DNA of 64,000 nucleotides from Enterococcus_D sp050529585 (GCF_050529585.1 NZ_CP172882.1:1798001-1862000), one strand, 5' to 3'. Positions 53,873 to 62,685 are shown, counted from the first letter of the stretch. Notes: generated by a model not told the origin, from the letters alone. Program-made: numbers and translations.

Positions 53873-54470
53873 ATGGGCATTGAAAGATGTGATCATGGTT
53901 GGTATTGCTTCTTTGGTTTTTGGGGTCATCTATTTAGGTGCCGTACATTTTGGCTTGTTATTAGGGACCTTGCTGACTCCATTTGGATTAGCCGTTTTGG
54001 CAAATGAATTTATTTTTGGTGTTTGGTTCATGGCTGCAGCATTTGCTGGATATATTTTGCGGAAGCCTGGCGCAGCTACGATCACTGAAATGATTGCTGC
54101 TTTGCTTGAAGTATTTATGGGAAATTTTTATGGACCAATCATTTTTGTCAGCGGTTTTGTTCAAGGAATTGGTACAGAGGCGGGTTTTGCGCTTGGGAAA
54201 TATCGTCGATACGGATGGTTTCCATTGGTTACCGGTGCTTTCGGTGCAACGATTACTAGTTTTATATGGGGAATCATTCGCGCCAATTTTACTCAGTTAA
54301 GTTGGCAGCTACTCTGTGCAATTTTTGTTATCCGTCTTTTGTCCGCCCTATTTTTCTCAGCATTCTTGGTAAAAATATTATGCGATCACTTGACCAAAAT
54401 GGGTGTGTTGAACAGTTATCCAATCGCACACGATACGCTTCACCACACATTTGAAAAGGAGCATCAATGA
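53865..54470 (+). CDS. ykoE: ECF transporter S component YkoE
   Basis: A 201-residue integral membrane substrate-binding subunit with about six helices, e.g. VIMVGIASLVFGVIYLGAVHFG and WFMAAAFAGYILRKPGAA. AAAGGAGG lies before the ATG inside the ykoF end. It recognises thiamine or HMP and works with YkoD and YkoC. Confidence 0.9.
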   Translation: MFRWALKDVIMVGIASLVFGVIYLGAVHFGLLLGTLLTPFGLAVLANEFIFGVWFMAAAFAGYILRKPGAATITEMIAALLEVFMGNFYGPIIFVSGFVQGIGTEAGFALGKYRRYGWFPLVTGAFGATITSFIWGIIRANFTQLSWQLLCAIFVIRLLSALFFSAFLVKILCDHLTKMGVLNSYPIAHDTLHHTFEKEHQ

Positions 54471-55879
54471 GCTTAATTGCCAACCAATGTACCTATGCTT
54501 GTGGGGATCAGATTTTACAAGCCACGATTCATCTAGAACCTGGTCAGACAAAAGCGATTTATGGTCCATCAGGTTCTGGAAAAAGTACGCTTTTTCGTCT
54601 ACTGTCTGGATTAGGGCCAGATTCATTTATTACAGGTGATTATCAGATAGATGGACAAGATGTTGCAACTTATCCGATACGACAACGTGCTGAAACAGTC
54701 AGCTTGCTTTTTCAAAATCCCGATACACAATTTTGTATGCAAACCCCTCGTGAAGAATTGTATTTTTGTTTAGAAAACCGTTGTATTGCGGCAGAGGAAA
54801 TGGAGGATCGTGTTGAAAACATCCTCGTGTTTTGTGAAATTGGGCATCTTGCTGATCGCCCGTTTCACCAATTATCTGGCGGTGAGAAACAACTGGCCGC
54901 TTTGGCGTGCTGTTTGATTATGGAAAGCCGCTACTTGTTGTTGGATGAGCCTTTTGCCAATCTAGACATTGCCTCCAAATTGAAGATCATTCAAAAAATA
55001 AGTACGTGGCAGCAGGAATCGCACATTGGCATCTTGCTGATCGACCATCAAATCAATGATGTGACGGATTGGGTCAACAGTTGGTATTTGCTTGAATCAC
55101 AATGTAAAGAAGTGGATACCTCCGTGATCCTTCGTTTACACGATAAAAACCATCAGGCACTCACCGCCCCTCCAACCGTAGTTTCAAGTCAGCATGTTCA
55201 TCTGACTTTAAAAGATGTCAGCTATAGTGCGGGTGATCAAACGATCGTTTTCCCTGACAAATCTTTTCATGGGGGCGAAATCATTGGCATCACAGGACAA
55301 AGCGGGATTGGCAAATCAACTTTTTTAAAAGTGCTCTTGCAACAACACCCCTATGATGGCAGCGTTTTTGTACAATCTAAGATACTAAAAAAAAGCAATG
55401 TAGCTTTCGATCATATGAGTTGGATCATGCAAAATCCTCAAGACCAATTTATTGCTACGACGGTCTCTGAAGAACTCAAGGTATCCGGATCCGAAGACTT
55501 AGTGCCGACGATTCTCGCTGACATCAACTTATTGCATCAAAGTGAGAAGTCCCCCTTTTTATTGAGCCAAGGACAACAACGCAGATTAGCGGTCGCGAGT
55601 TTGATTCAACGACCCGTCGATATTCTTTTGGTTGATGAACCGACTTACGGACAAGATATAAAACAAGCGTGGCAAATCATGATGATGCTTCATCAAGTAG
55701 CTGCCAAAGGAACGTTGGTCTTGATCGTTAGTCATGACCAGTCGTTATTGCAATCGTTTTGTTCCCAGATCATCGACTTTAATCAATTTGTAAAGGAAAA
55801 TAATGATGAAAAAAATCAATCCAAGCGTCAAACTTTTCACGATTTTGGGCATCGCGTTGCTCATTTCTTTTCAAAATAA
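54467..55879 (+). CDS. ykoD: ECF transporter duplicated ATPase YkoD
   Basis: A 470-residue protein with two ATPase domains. Domain 1: Walker A GPSGSGKST near 36, signature LSGGEKQ near 140, Walker B LLLDEP near 160. Domain 2: GQSGIGKST near 280, a modified signature LSQGQQRR near 365, Walker B ILLVDEP near 387. The ATG overlaps the ykoE stop (ATGA). Oddity: the 3' end runs 74 bp into ykoC; a TAA in the next frame just before the ykoC ribosome site suggests that a late frameshift may have lengthened the tail. Confidence 0.92.
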   Translation: MSLIANQCTYACGDQILQATIHLEPGQTKAIYGPSGSGKSTLFRLLSGLGPDSFITGDYQIDGQDVATYPIRQRAETVSLLFQNPDTQFCMQTPREELYFCLENRCIAAEEMEDRVENILVFCEIGHLADRPFHQLSGGEKQLAALACCLIMESRYLLLDEPFANLDIASKLKIIQKISTWQQESHIGILLIDHQINDVTDWVNSWYLLESQCKEVDTSVILRLHDKNHQALTAPPTVVSSQHVHLTLKDVSYSAGDQTIVFPDKSFHGGEIIGITGQSGIGKSTFLKVLLQQHPYDGSVFVQSKILKKSNVAFDHMSWIMQNPQDQFIATTVSEELKVSGSEDLVPTILADINLLHQSEKSPFLLSQGQQRRLAVASLIQRPVDILLVDEPTYGQDIKQAWQIMMMLHQVAAKGTLVLIVSHDQSLLQSFCSQIIDFNQFVKENNDEKNQSKRQTFHDFGHRVAHFFSK

Positions 55880-56486
55880 TACGGCGTTGACCAGCATCAT
55901 CCTCCTCCTTTTTACTCTCTTTACACTCCCATACTTGTCGGCAAAAAAAGCCCTTGTTTTGTTTTTATTGTTGACACTTTCTGCCAGCGGTGTTTTTGTC
56001 ACAGGTCTCTTCTTCTATCAAGAACAACAACCAGGAGAAGTAACGAAGGCTGCTGTTCAATATGGTTTAGACATGGCGCTGCGTATTTATTGCTTGGGTA
56101 TTTTAGGGACAGCTTTTACTGCCACTACTGAAATGATCGATCTCATGTACTCGCTTCAACAACAACTAAAAGTACCTCCGCTTTTTGCATATGGTTTATT
56201 GGCGGCATTTCAAATCGGTCCTATTATTCCATCAGAAATGAAACATATTAAAAACAGCATGCGGTCTCGAGGGATTCGTATCGGGCTATTGCACATACCG
56301 ATCATGGTTCCACTATTGGTCAAATCCATACGCTGGTCAGAATTATTGGCCGACGCAATGACTTCTCGGGGGTTTGACGGGCACCAGACTAGAACCTATG
56401 TCCGTCAGTTCCATCTATCGATCATTGATTATATGCTGATGTCGTTTTGTATTCTTGGTGGCGTCCTAGGTACGATATTTCTCTAA
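55806..56486 (+). CDS. ykoC: ECF transporter T component YkoC
   Basis: A 226-residue transmembrane coupling protein with five or six helices and the two cytoplasmic arginine motifs typical of EcfT, MRSRGIRIG near 155 and MTSRGFDGHQ near 190. AAAGGA is 8 bases before ATG 55806 (ATG 55803 is too close). It completes the thiamine-precursor importer. Confidence 0.9.
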   Translation: MKKINPSVKLFTILGIALLISFQNNTALTSIILLLFTLFTLPYLSAKKALVLFLLLTLSASGVFVTGLFFYQEQQPGEVTKAAVQYGLDMALRIYCLGILGTAFTATTEMIDLMYSLQQQLKVPPLFAYGLLAAFQIGPIIPSEMKHIKNSMRSRGIRIGLLHIPIMVPLLVKSIRWSELLADAMTSRGFDGHQTRTYVRQFHLSIIDYMLMSFCILGGVLGTIFL

Positions 56487-56501
56487 ATACCCTTCATAAC
56501 T

Positions 56502-56585
56502 AAAAAAAGACCCTCCCATACGCTTATCACGTAAAAACCTGATCGGTACCTTTTACGTGATAACTAGTATGAGATGGTCATTTTT
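56502..56585. terminator. Large three-tier bidirectional terminator
   Basis: A perfect 13-bp stem (TTATCACGTAAAA, 56524-56536, with 56551-56563) is extended by CATAC/GTATG and GACC/GGTC tiers. It is flanked by T5 on the plus strand and T7 on the minus strand, separating convergent genes. The left half overlaps nothing coding; the right end enters the last codons of the minus gene. Confidence 0.9.
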
Positions 56586-57082
56586 AATGATCCAGTTTTA
56601 ATGTGGTGCAGCGTGACGAAAATCGTTGCAATCAGCACATAAAAAGCAAATAATACATAAAGACATTTGATGAAAAGAATCATTTTATGGTTGATCATAT
56701 ACCCGATATACGGAACACCAAAAATCGGGCGCCCAATCAATTGGCTCGGGTGAATGCCATTTTGCTCCAGTATTTGATTATTATCCCCGATCGTATAAAT
56801 GAGAGATTGATCTTCTTCAATGGCGACGATACGCCTAGTTTGCATTTGTTTGCCTTGATCCGTATAGTAAGTCACTTCATCCCCAACGATCAAAAGATCT
56901 TCGGAAGCTTTTTTTACTACTAAAAGTGTACCTTCAGCATAAGTAGGTTCCATATAGTCATTTGCTACAACAGCCATTGTGAAACCAAACACTTGAGGGA
57001 TGACGACAATCAATAAAGAGACGAGCATGGTGATCATGACGATCATGGAAAGTATCATATTTTGCTTAGACCAAAATTTCAT
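56564..57082 (-). CDS. Signal-peptidase-I-like membrane protein without catalytic residues
   Basis: A 172-residue protein with the SipW/ER-type signal peptidase layout: helix at 9-32, peptidase S26 domain, second helix at 136-160. The block aligned to the catalytic S-M-x-P is Y43-M-E-P, so the nucleophile serine is tyrosine. The block aligned to the general-base H-R-I-V is R83-R-I-V, so the histidine is arginine. The GDNN block (99-102) and the GRPIFGVPYIGY strand are intact. It should be folded but inactive. ATG 57082 has AAGGGAG upstream; the frame extends to 57130 without a site. It is divergent from the sensor-like gene. Confidence 0.75.
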   Translation of the reverse strand: MKFWSKQNMILSMIVMITMLVSLLIVVIPQVFGFTMAVVANDYMEPTYAEGTLLVVKKASEDLLIVGDEVTYYTDQGKQMQTRRIVAIEEDQSLIYTIGDNNQILEQNGIHPSQLIGRPIFGVPYIGYMINHKMILFIKCLYVLFAFYVLIATIFVTLHHIKTGSLKMTISY

Positions 57083-57182
57083 GTTCTCTCCCTTCTTTTG
57101 CTCATAATTTATAATTATATAGTATAACAAATATTAATTTTTAACAACCATAAAACATTTCAGTTAAAAAAATACTAATTTT

Positions 57183-57251
57183 AATAACCGTTATTTTAAA
57201 TCGACTTAAACGCAAAATTTATTGACTTACATACGATTTATATATTATGCT
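57183..57251 (+). promoter_or_regulatory. Promoter of the 7TM sensor-like gene, with upstream palindrome
   Basis: TTGACT (57222-57227) and TATGCT (57246-57251) are spaced 18 bp. AATAAC-C-GTTATT (57183-57195), a 13-bp palindrome, lies in the middle of the region shared with the divergent peptidase-like gene. Confidence 0.6.
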
Positions 57252-57282
57252 AAAAGTAATAATAAACGGGGGAATGTTGCTA

Positions 57283-59112
57283 TTGAAAAAATTAAATAAC
57301 GTATATAATTTAAAGATATTTTTTCCGATACTCCTTTTGATCCTTTCATTTTCAGCAATTCTTTTCTTTTTTTTATCGAGTTTTTTGTTTCCATCCGATC
57401 AATTGGATGCAATCGAAAAAAAGGAGGATTGGCTACTCTATTCCGAATCGCAACCCGATGCAATTTTTAACAGCAACTATGTGAATTACATCCCAAATAT
57501 AAAAGCGAATGAAACTTTGGTCATGGAACGTGAAATGACCAGTGACCATCAAGATCCAACTTTGTTGTTGATAGGAGATCACCAAGATTTAGTGGTCTTT
57601 TTAGATGGTACACAATTATTTGCAAACGCTTATGAATACGAAAATTTTCCTAACAGCCATCCTGGAAAAACCTTGTTTTTCGTGACGTTACCACAAGATT
57701 ACACTGGCAAAATGCTGCGCATCTATGTGACTAGTCCCTTTCAAAGTTTTGCTGGATACCCCGCTGAAGTTTATCTTGGCACGGCCAATTCGCTCATTGG
57801 CTATATCTTCAAGCACTCGATTCCTAATATTTTTATTCTTTTATTTACAGGTTTGGTTTGCATCTTAAATTTATTGTATGCAACATTTTCTTATTTCCGT
57901 GATCATAAAATCCAACTATCACCTTTCCTTTTCAGTGGTTTTGCTCTTTCCGCAGGTCTAGAGGCGGGATTTGGCGCTATGTTAGGTAGACTGCTTTTTA
58001 GCGCTAACCTCAATTCAACTATGTTGAATCTATTGACGATCATTACACCAATGTTTTTGATTGGTTTTTACTTCTCAAAAATGGATCGAGGCCGGAAATA
58101 TTTTGGAAAATGGGTTCTTCTACACTATTCAGTAGGAAGTTTTGTGGCTATATGGGGTATCGTGTTCACCAATCAATTGCCTATTATGATGAACTACATT
58201 TTTTTGTTAAATATTGTCAGTACATTTATTACAGCTTTCATGTCGATATACGAAGCGGTCAGAAAAAATCAATTTTTTGTCCTTTGCGCGCCGTGGATCG
58301 TTTTAGCAGCAATCGGTCATTGTTTCTTGCATATACAAAACGTATTGAATATGCACCAATCACCTACCAATTGGAAAGTTATTTTGTTTTTGATGTTGGT
58401 CATTGTCTTTACTTGTTATGAATTGTTAAATCTATTCATTTTACATAACGACAAATTCAAAAAAATGAATCTAACGCGTTTGAAGCTTCGGTTATATGAA
58501 AATAAGCGTCTTTTGGGTCCTCAAGAACAGCTTGATCGATCCAAGTTGTTAAAACAGTTGCAGCAACAAACCACGACTGTCAAAGAGATGATGATGGATC
58601 AACATACTGATGCTGCGATGTTGTACTTAGATGAGATGAGCCAAGGCATCCAAGATAGACTCACCGCACAAAGGACGAAAACAGAGGAATCACTCCTTTC
58701 GCTATTGATTGCAAATTATCAGGCGAAAGCAGCCCAAAAGAGTATTCAAATCGATCTTTCTCTTTGTCCAAACACATTAAATAGATTGCCAGAAGATCAT
58801 TGGCTTGCTGTTTGCATTCACTTGATTGAACTTGGGTTGAGACAAGCGTATGAAATACAAGATCCCAAAAAAAGACACGTATCTTTAAGAACGATCAATC
58901 ACACAAACCAAATGACGATCGAATGTTGTGTGCATGCAGATGATAGTGTAAAAGCAAATCAGACTATTACTTCAAAGGAGCAAATCAAGCAAAATGAAGT
59001 GGATTTGCACGTACTCCATCGAATCGTTAAAGAGTATCATGGAACATTCAATATATCTGATGCGCACCATACAAAAAAGCACGTCCTCACTTTTCAATTG
59101 AACGAACTTTAG
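57283..59112 (+). CDS. Multi-helix membrane sensor-like protein with degenerate GHKL kinase end
   Basis: About 609 residues. A first helix (11-36), an outer beta-rich region (about 50-170, with LLLIGDHQDLVVFLDGTQLF), seven or eight helices (175-390), a coiled linker and a C-terminal AgrC/CitA-like end. In it SLLIANYQAKAAQKSIQIDL matches the usual LL-x-K-x-x-A-x-x-x-G-I segment, but the N-box (normally GNLLDNA) reads CIHLIELGLRQA and no phospho-acceptor histidine precedes DAAMLYLDEM. It is probably a pseudokinase. Start TTG 57283 is ten bases after GGGGG; ATG 57247 falls inside the -10 box. No response regulator is adjacent. Confidence 0.65.
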   Translation: MKKLNNVYNLKIFFPILLLILSFSAILFFFLSSFLFPSDQLDAIEKKEDWLLYSESQPDAIFNSNYVNYIPNIKANETLVMEREMTSDHQDPTLLLIGDHQDLVVFLDGTQLFANAYEYENFPNSHPGKTLFFVTLPQDYTGKMLRIYVTSPFQSFAGYPAEVYLGTANSLIGYIFKHSIPNIFILLFTGLVCILNLLYATFSYFRDHKIQLSPFLFSGFALSAGLEAGFGAMLGRLLFSANLNSTMLNLLTIITPMFLIGFYFSKMDRGRKYFGKWVLLHYSVGSFVAIWGIVFTNQLPIMMNYIFLLNIVSTFITAFMSIYEAVRKNQFFVLCAPWIVLAAIGHCFLHIQNVLNMHQSPTNWKVILFLMLVIVFTCYELLNLFILHNDKFKKMNLTRLKLRLYENKRLLGPQEQLDRSKLLKQLQQQTTTVKEMMMDQHTDAAMLYLDEMSQGIQDRLTAQRTKTEESLLSLLIANYQAKAAQKSIQIDLSLCPNTLNRLPEDHWLAVCIHLIELGLRQAYEIQDPKKRHVSLRTINHTNQMTIECCVHADDSVKANQTITSKEQIKQNEVDLHVLHRIVKEYHGTFNISDAHHTKKHVLTFQLNEL

Positions 59113-59131
59113 CCTATCAAATAAAAAAAGC

Positions 59132-59160
59132 TTGCTTTTTCCGATCGAAGCATATAGCAT
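59132..59160 (+). promoter_or_regulatory. Candidate promoter of the proS leader
   Basis: TTGCTT (59132-59137) and TAGCAT (59155-59160) are spaced 17 bp. A short A5GC/GCT5 hairpin (59125-59140) overlaps it and may end the upstream gene. Confidence 0.45.
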
Positions 59161-59164
59161 AGTA

Positions 59165-59391
59165 TCATAGATAACAACGCGTCGGACAAGTAGTTTTATG
59201 ATGGTCACAGAGAGTCGAAGCATGCTGGAATTTCGACACCCGCTGATAAAATGAACCTACCGATAATGATGACCGCAAAACGGTCGGTGGAAAGGCCTTA
59301 TCCTTTAACGAGTTGGACTAGCAATAGTCAACAAAGGTGGTACCGCGAAATCCAAGCATTTCGTCCTTTTTTAGGACGGGATGCTTTTTTT
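59165..59391 (+). promoter_or_regulatory. T-box leader of proS
   Basis: A tRNA-sensing leader. The invariant T-box AAAGGTGGTACCGCG is at 59333-59347; the terminator AAGCAT..CGTCCT / AGGACG..ATGCTT plus seven T is at 59354-59391. The AGAGAGTCGAAG...GCTGGAA region (59210-59230) is typical of stem I, and the specifier is probably CCT (proline) at 59256-59258 within GAACCTACC. Uncharged tRNA-Pro should switch on proS. Confidence 0.92.
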
Positions 59392-59411
59392 ATTTTTAAG
59401 GAGGAATATAA

Positions 59412-60845
59412 ATGACACAAAAAAATGACTTTACAGAATGGTATATCCAGACGATCCAAAAAGCCGAATTGATGGCCTATTCTCCTGTAAAAGGTTCGAT
59501 TATTTTTCGCCCAGACGGTTTTGAATTATGGGAACATATCCAAGAAGAATTCAATCAATTCTTAAAATCCGAAGGTATCCGCAACGCCTATTTCCCAATG
59601 CTGATCCCACAAAGCTTCTTTATGAAAGAAGCAGATCATATCGAAGGCTTTGCGCCAGAATTGCCTTGGGTGACTGAAGTCGGCAACGAAAAATTAGAAG
59701 AACCCCTTGCCCTACGTCCAACTTCTGAAACCATGATTGGTTCAGCTTTTTCAGATTGGATCAATTCTTATCGTGATCTTCCATACGAAATCAATCAGTG
59801 GGCCAATGTTTTCCGCTGGGAAAAGAAAACATTACCATTCTTACGAACCTCTGAGTTTCTTTGGCAAGAAGGCCACACAGCCCATGACGGAGAAGAAGAT
59901 GCCCGCAAACGGACCATGCGTGTTCTAGACGAATATGCGCGTCTTTGCGAAGAGTTTTTGGCGATTCCAGTGTATCGCGGACAAAAAACACCTTCTGAAC
60001 GTTTTGCTGGTGCCGTCGACACGTATTCGATCGAAGCCATGATGAAAGACGGCAAAGCTGTCCAAGCTGGTACAAGTCACTATATGGGCACAAAATTTGC
60101 GGAAGCTTTTGATATCACGTATCTGACGAAAGAAAATAAACACGTTCATGCCCATACTACCTCTTGGGGTGTTTCAACACGATTGCTTGGTGCTTTGATT
60201 ATGACGCATGGTGATGAAAACGGCTTAGTCTTCCCACCAACGGTCGCACCTACACAAGTAGTTTTAATGCCCGTAGGACCATGGAAGAAAAATCCAGCTA
60301 TTTTAGAAAAATTGTCTGCATTGCAAGCTGCATTCAAAACCAAAGGGATTCGTGTCCGCTTGGATGATTCTGACAATTCTCCAGGTTTCAAATTTAACGA
60401 ATGGGAACTCAAAGGTGCTTGTCTACGTATCGAATGTGGACCAAGAGATCTTGAAAACGGTCAAGTAATGGTAAAAATTCGTGATTTGTCTGAGAAACAA
60501 GCTGTTGCGCTAGCTGAGATAGAAGCATTCGTCGATGAGGCATTAGCAGCAATGACACCACGTCTGTTGGCAGCAGCCAAAGAACGCAATCGTACCAACG
60601 AATATTTAGATATCGATACATTAGATGACTTGAAAGCCCATATCGATACTTGCCAAAAAGAAGACAAAGTTACAGGTTTTGTTTTGATTGGTTGGGATGG
60701 TACAGAAGAAACAGAAGCAAAAATCAAAGAAGAAACAGGCTTTACCACTCGGAACATTCCATTTGACGCGCCTGTTGAAAAAACCGTCGATATCGTTAGC
60801 GGAAAACCAGCGAAACATACAGTCTGGATCGCTCGCGCATACTAA
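59412..60845 (+). CDS. proS: Prolyl-tRNA synthetase, archaeal/eukaryotic type
   Basis: A 477-residue class II synthetase. Motif 1 near FQ-like FLKSEGIRNAYFPMLIP, motif 2 VFRWEKKTLPFLRTSEFLWQEGHTAH near 132-157, motif 3 GVSTRLLGALIMTHGDENG near 255. It lacks the long editing insertion found between motifs 2 and 3 in the common bacterial ProRS (about 570 residues) and carries the C-terminal extension ending in a tyrosine (IARAY) seen in archaeal-type enzymes. ATG follows AAGGAGG. Its T-box makes it a proline-starvation-responsive gene; it may be the only ProRS or a second copy. Confidence 0.92.
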   Translation: MTQKNDFTEWYIQTIQKAELMAYSPVKGSIIFRPDGFELWEHIQEEFNQFLKSEGIRNAYFPMLIPQSFFMKEADHIEGFAPELPWVTEVGNEKLEEPLALRPTSETMIGSAFSDWINSYRDLPYEINQWANVFRWEKKTLPFLRTSEFLWQEGHTAHDGEEDARKRTMRVLDEYARLCEEFLAIPVYRGQKTPSERFAGAVDTYSIEAMMKDGKAVQAGTSHYMGTKFAEAFDITYLTKENKHVHAHTTSWGVSTRLLGALIMTHGDENGLVFPPTVAPTQVVLMPVGPWKKNPAILEKLSALQAAFKTKGIRVRLDDSDNSPGFKFNEWELKGACLRIECGPRDLENGQVMVKIRDLSEKQAVALAEIEAFVDEALAAMTPRLLAAAKERNRTNEYLDIDTLDDLKAHIDTCQKEDKVTGFVLIGWDGTEETEAKIKEETGFTTRNIPFDAPVEKTVDIVSGKPAKHTVWIARAY

Positions 60846-60854
60846 AAATACCTA

Positions 60855-60903
60855 AAAAACAGCAGCGATTCATCCTTGTTAAAAGATGGATCGCTGCTGT
60901 TTC
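60855..60903. terminator. Terminator between proS and the lipoate ligase gene
   Basis: ACAGCAGCGAT pairs with ATCGCTGCTGT, extended by CATC/GATG. The minus strand has six T after it, and the plus strand TTTCGTTT, so it mainly ends the lipoate ligase transcript. Confidence 0.88.
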
Positions 60904-60924
60904 GTTTGATTGTCTATTTCCAAG

Positions 60925-61929
60925 TTAATATATCAAATCTAATAGCTCTTCTGGTGTAATATTTCCAAAATATTTTTTGACATCGATCGTTTGGATCGTC
61001 TCTTCAAGATCTTGCTTTGCATACCGGGTGCCGACAAGCGCTTGTTCAACATCTGCGATATCGCCAAGTCCAAAGAAATCGCCGAAAATTTTTGCTTCAG
61101 TGATACGCCCTTCTTGTACATTCAAGCGTATCTCGATCGAGCCGATTGGGAAACGGTGGCGCCGCTCGATATCAAACGCTGGCGACTTGCCATAATTCCA
61201 GTCCCAATTGCGGTAATACTTATCAGAGATTGCATTGATTTTGACCCAGTCTTGATCCGTCAATGTGATCGTCTTGACCTCATCGATCGATGATACACCA
61301 AATATCTTTAATAATATCTCATCACGAAAATCTTCTGTTGTCATGTCTTGCTTTTCTTTAGGCAAGAAAGGTTTGATATTGGTTACACGAGAACGAATCG
61401 ATTTGATGCCTTTTGATTCGATCTTATCTTTGCGCACTTTCAAGGCGTTGACCACCTCATTGATATCGCTATCGAACATGATCGTTCCATGCGCAAACAT
61501 GCGGCCGTTCGTTGCGTACATAGCATTACCGGAGAACTTCTGGTCATTGATCACCAAATCATTCCGCCCTTTTAATTGTGCGCCTTCTACGCCCATATCA
61601 TGGAGTGCTTGGACGATTGGTTTGGTCAATTTTTCAAAATCTCTAAAAGAATTGCCATCGTCTGGCATGATAAAACTAAAGTTCAAGTTTCCAAAATCAT
61701 GATAAACAGCCCCACCGCCACTAAACCGACGTACCACGTGGATATGATGTTCGTCCACATAGTCTTGATTGATTTCTTCGATCGTGTTTTGGTTACGGCC
61801 AATAATGATCGATGGTTCATTGATATAAAAAAGCAGGATTGGTTCATCGATTTTCATTTCTTGCAACAAAAATATTTCAATGGCTAAGTTGATTCTTGGA
61901 TCATGTAGATCATTCGGTACAAACAGCAT
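60925..61929 (-). CDS. lplA: Lipoate-protein ligase
   Basis: A 334-residue ligase that attaches lipoate to 2-oxoacid dehydrogenase and glycine cleavage proteins. The substrate loop VVRRFSGGGAVYHDFGN lies near 70-86, the catalytic lysine in NDQKFSGNAMY near 135, and the C-terminal adenylate-stabilising domain follows residue 245. The ATG has a GAGGGAG site. It is followed by a terminator and preceded closely (18 bp) by the metallo-hydrolase gene in the same direction. Confidence 0.92.
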   Translation of the reverse strand: MLFVPNDLHDPRINLAIEIFLLQEMKIDEPILLFYINEPSIIIGRNQNTIEEINQDYVDEHHIHVVRRFSGGGAVYHDFGNLNFSFIMPDDGNSFRDFEKLTKPIVQALHDMGVEGAQLKGRNDLVINDQKFSGNAMYATNGRMFAHGTIMFDSDINEVVNALKVRKDKIESKGIKSIRSRVTNIKPFLPKEKQDMTTEDFRDEILLKIFGVSSIDEVKTITLTDQDWVKINAISDKYYRNWDWNYGKSPAFDIERRHRFPIGSIEIRLNVQEGRITEAKIFGDFFGLGDIADVEQALVGTRYAKQDLEETIQTIDVKKYFGNITPEELLDLIY

Positions 61930-61947
61930 ATTTAAACTCCCTCTCTA

Positions 61948-62685
61948 TTAAATATCGAATATTTTTTGAACAGCAGCCAACTCCACTGGGATCCCATTTG
62001 CTGCTAAAGCTGCTTCTTCTTTTAATTGTTCCAAATCGCCATGTTGCGGTAAATGCGTCAACACCAATTTCTTTACCTGGGCGGCATGGGCAATCTCACC
62101 AGCTTCTTTTGAAGTAAAATGGGCTTTATGCCGCTCATTTCCTGCAAACAAATAAGTATCAGCCAAAAACAAATCAGCATCTTGCGCAAATTCAACAAAG
62201 GATTCAAGATAGCCCGAATCGCCTGTAAAGACAAATACTTTACCAGTATGTTTTTCGACAAAACGCATCGCATAGCAAGTGACTGGATGGATCGTTTTCA
62301 TAAAGGTGATTGAAAAAGGGCCAAGATCTAATTGCTCCGACTGAAGATAATCATAGCCTTTTGTTACTTCTGGCATCGTCAAATCATCAAAGTGAACGCG
62401 GTCTGCCCCATGTCCATATATCGGTAATTCTGCTCGTTTTTCAGTTTTAGGGAAAAGTTGCCAATAATATTGCAAGACCCCAAGATCTGCAATATGGTCA
62501 TGATGATAATGACTTAATATGACAGCATCCAATGACAAAGGATCGATTATTTTTTCCAATTGGACCAACGTCGTACTGCCTGCATCTAACAGTAAATGAA
62601 AGCCTTCTGATTCCAACAAATAACCGGTGGTTCCTTCCCCTTTATATGGATAAGCGCCTAAGCATCCTAGAACGGTTAATTTCAT
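61948..62685 (-). CDS. Metallo-beta-lactamase-fold hydrolase (YhfI-like)
   Basis: A 245-residue metal-dependent hydrolase. The metal motif LSHYHHDHIADL is near 58-69, TIHPVTCYAMRF near 140 and FTGDSGYLE near 160 supply further ligands, and VLTHLPQHGD near 215 the last histidine. It resembles YhfI/RNase Z-like proteins whose substrate is unknown. ATG 62685 follows GGAGGAAG; ten upstream codons have no separate site. Likely co-transcribed with lplA, as in other Firmicutes. Confidence 0.87.
   Translation of the reverse strand: MKLTVLGCLGAYPYKGEGTTGYLLESEGFHLLLDAGSTTLVQLEKIIDPLSLDAVILSHYHHDHIADLGVLQYYWQLFPKTEKRAELPIYGHGADRVHFDDLTMPEVTKGYDYLQSEQLDLGPFSITFMKTIHPVTCYAMRFVEKHTGKVFVFTGDSGYLESFVEFAQDADLFLADTYLFAGNERHKAHFTSKEAGEIAHAAQVKKLVLTHLPQHGDLEQLKEEAALAANGIPVELAAVQKIFDI

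Noticed and set aside
57247..57282. ATG 57247 as start of the sensor-like gene
   Set aside because: It lies inside the probable -10 box TATGCT and lacks a ribosome site; GGGGG precedes TTG 57283.
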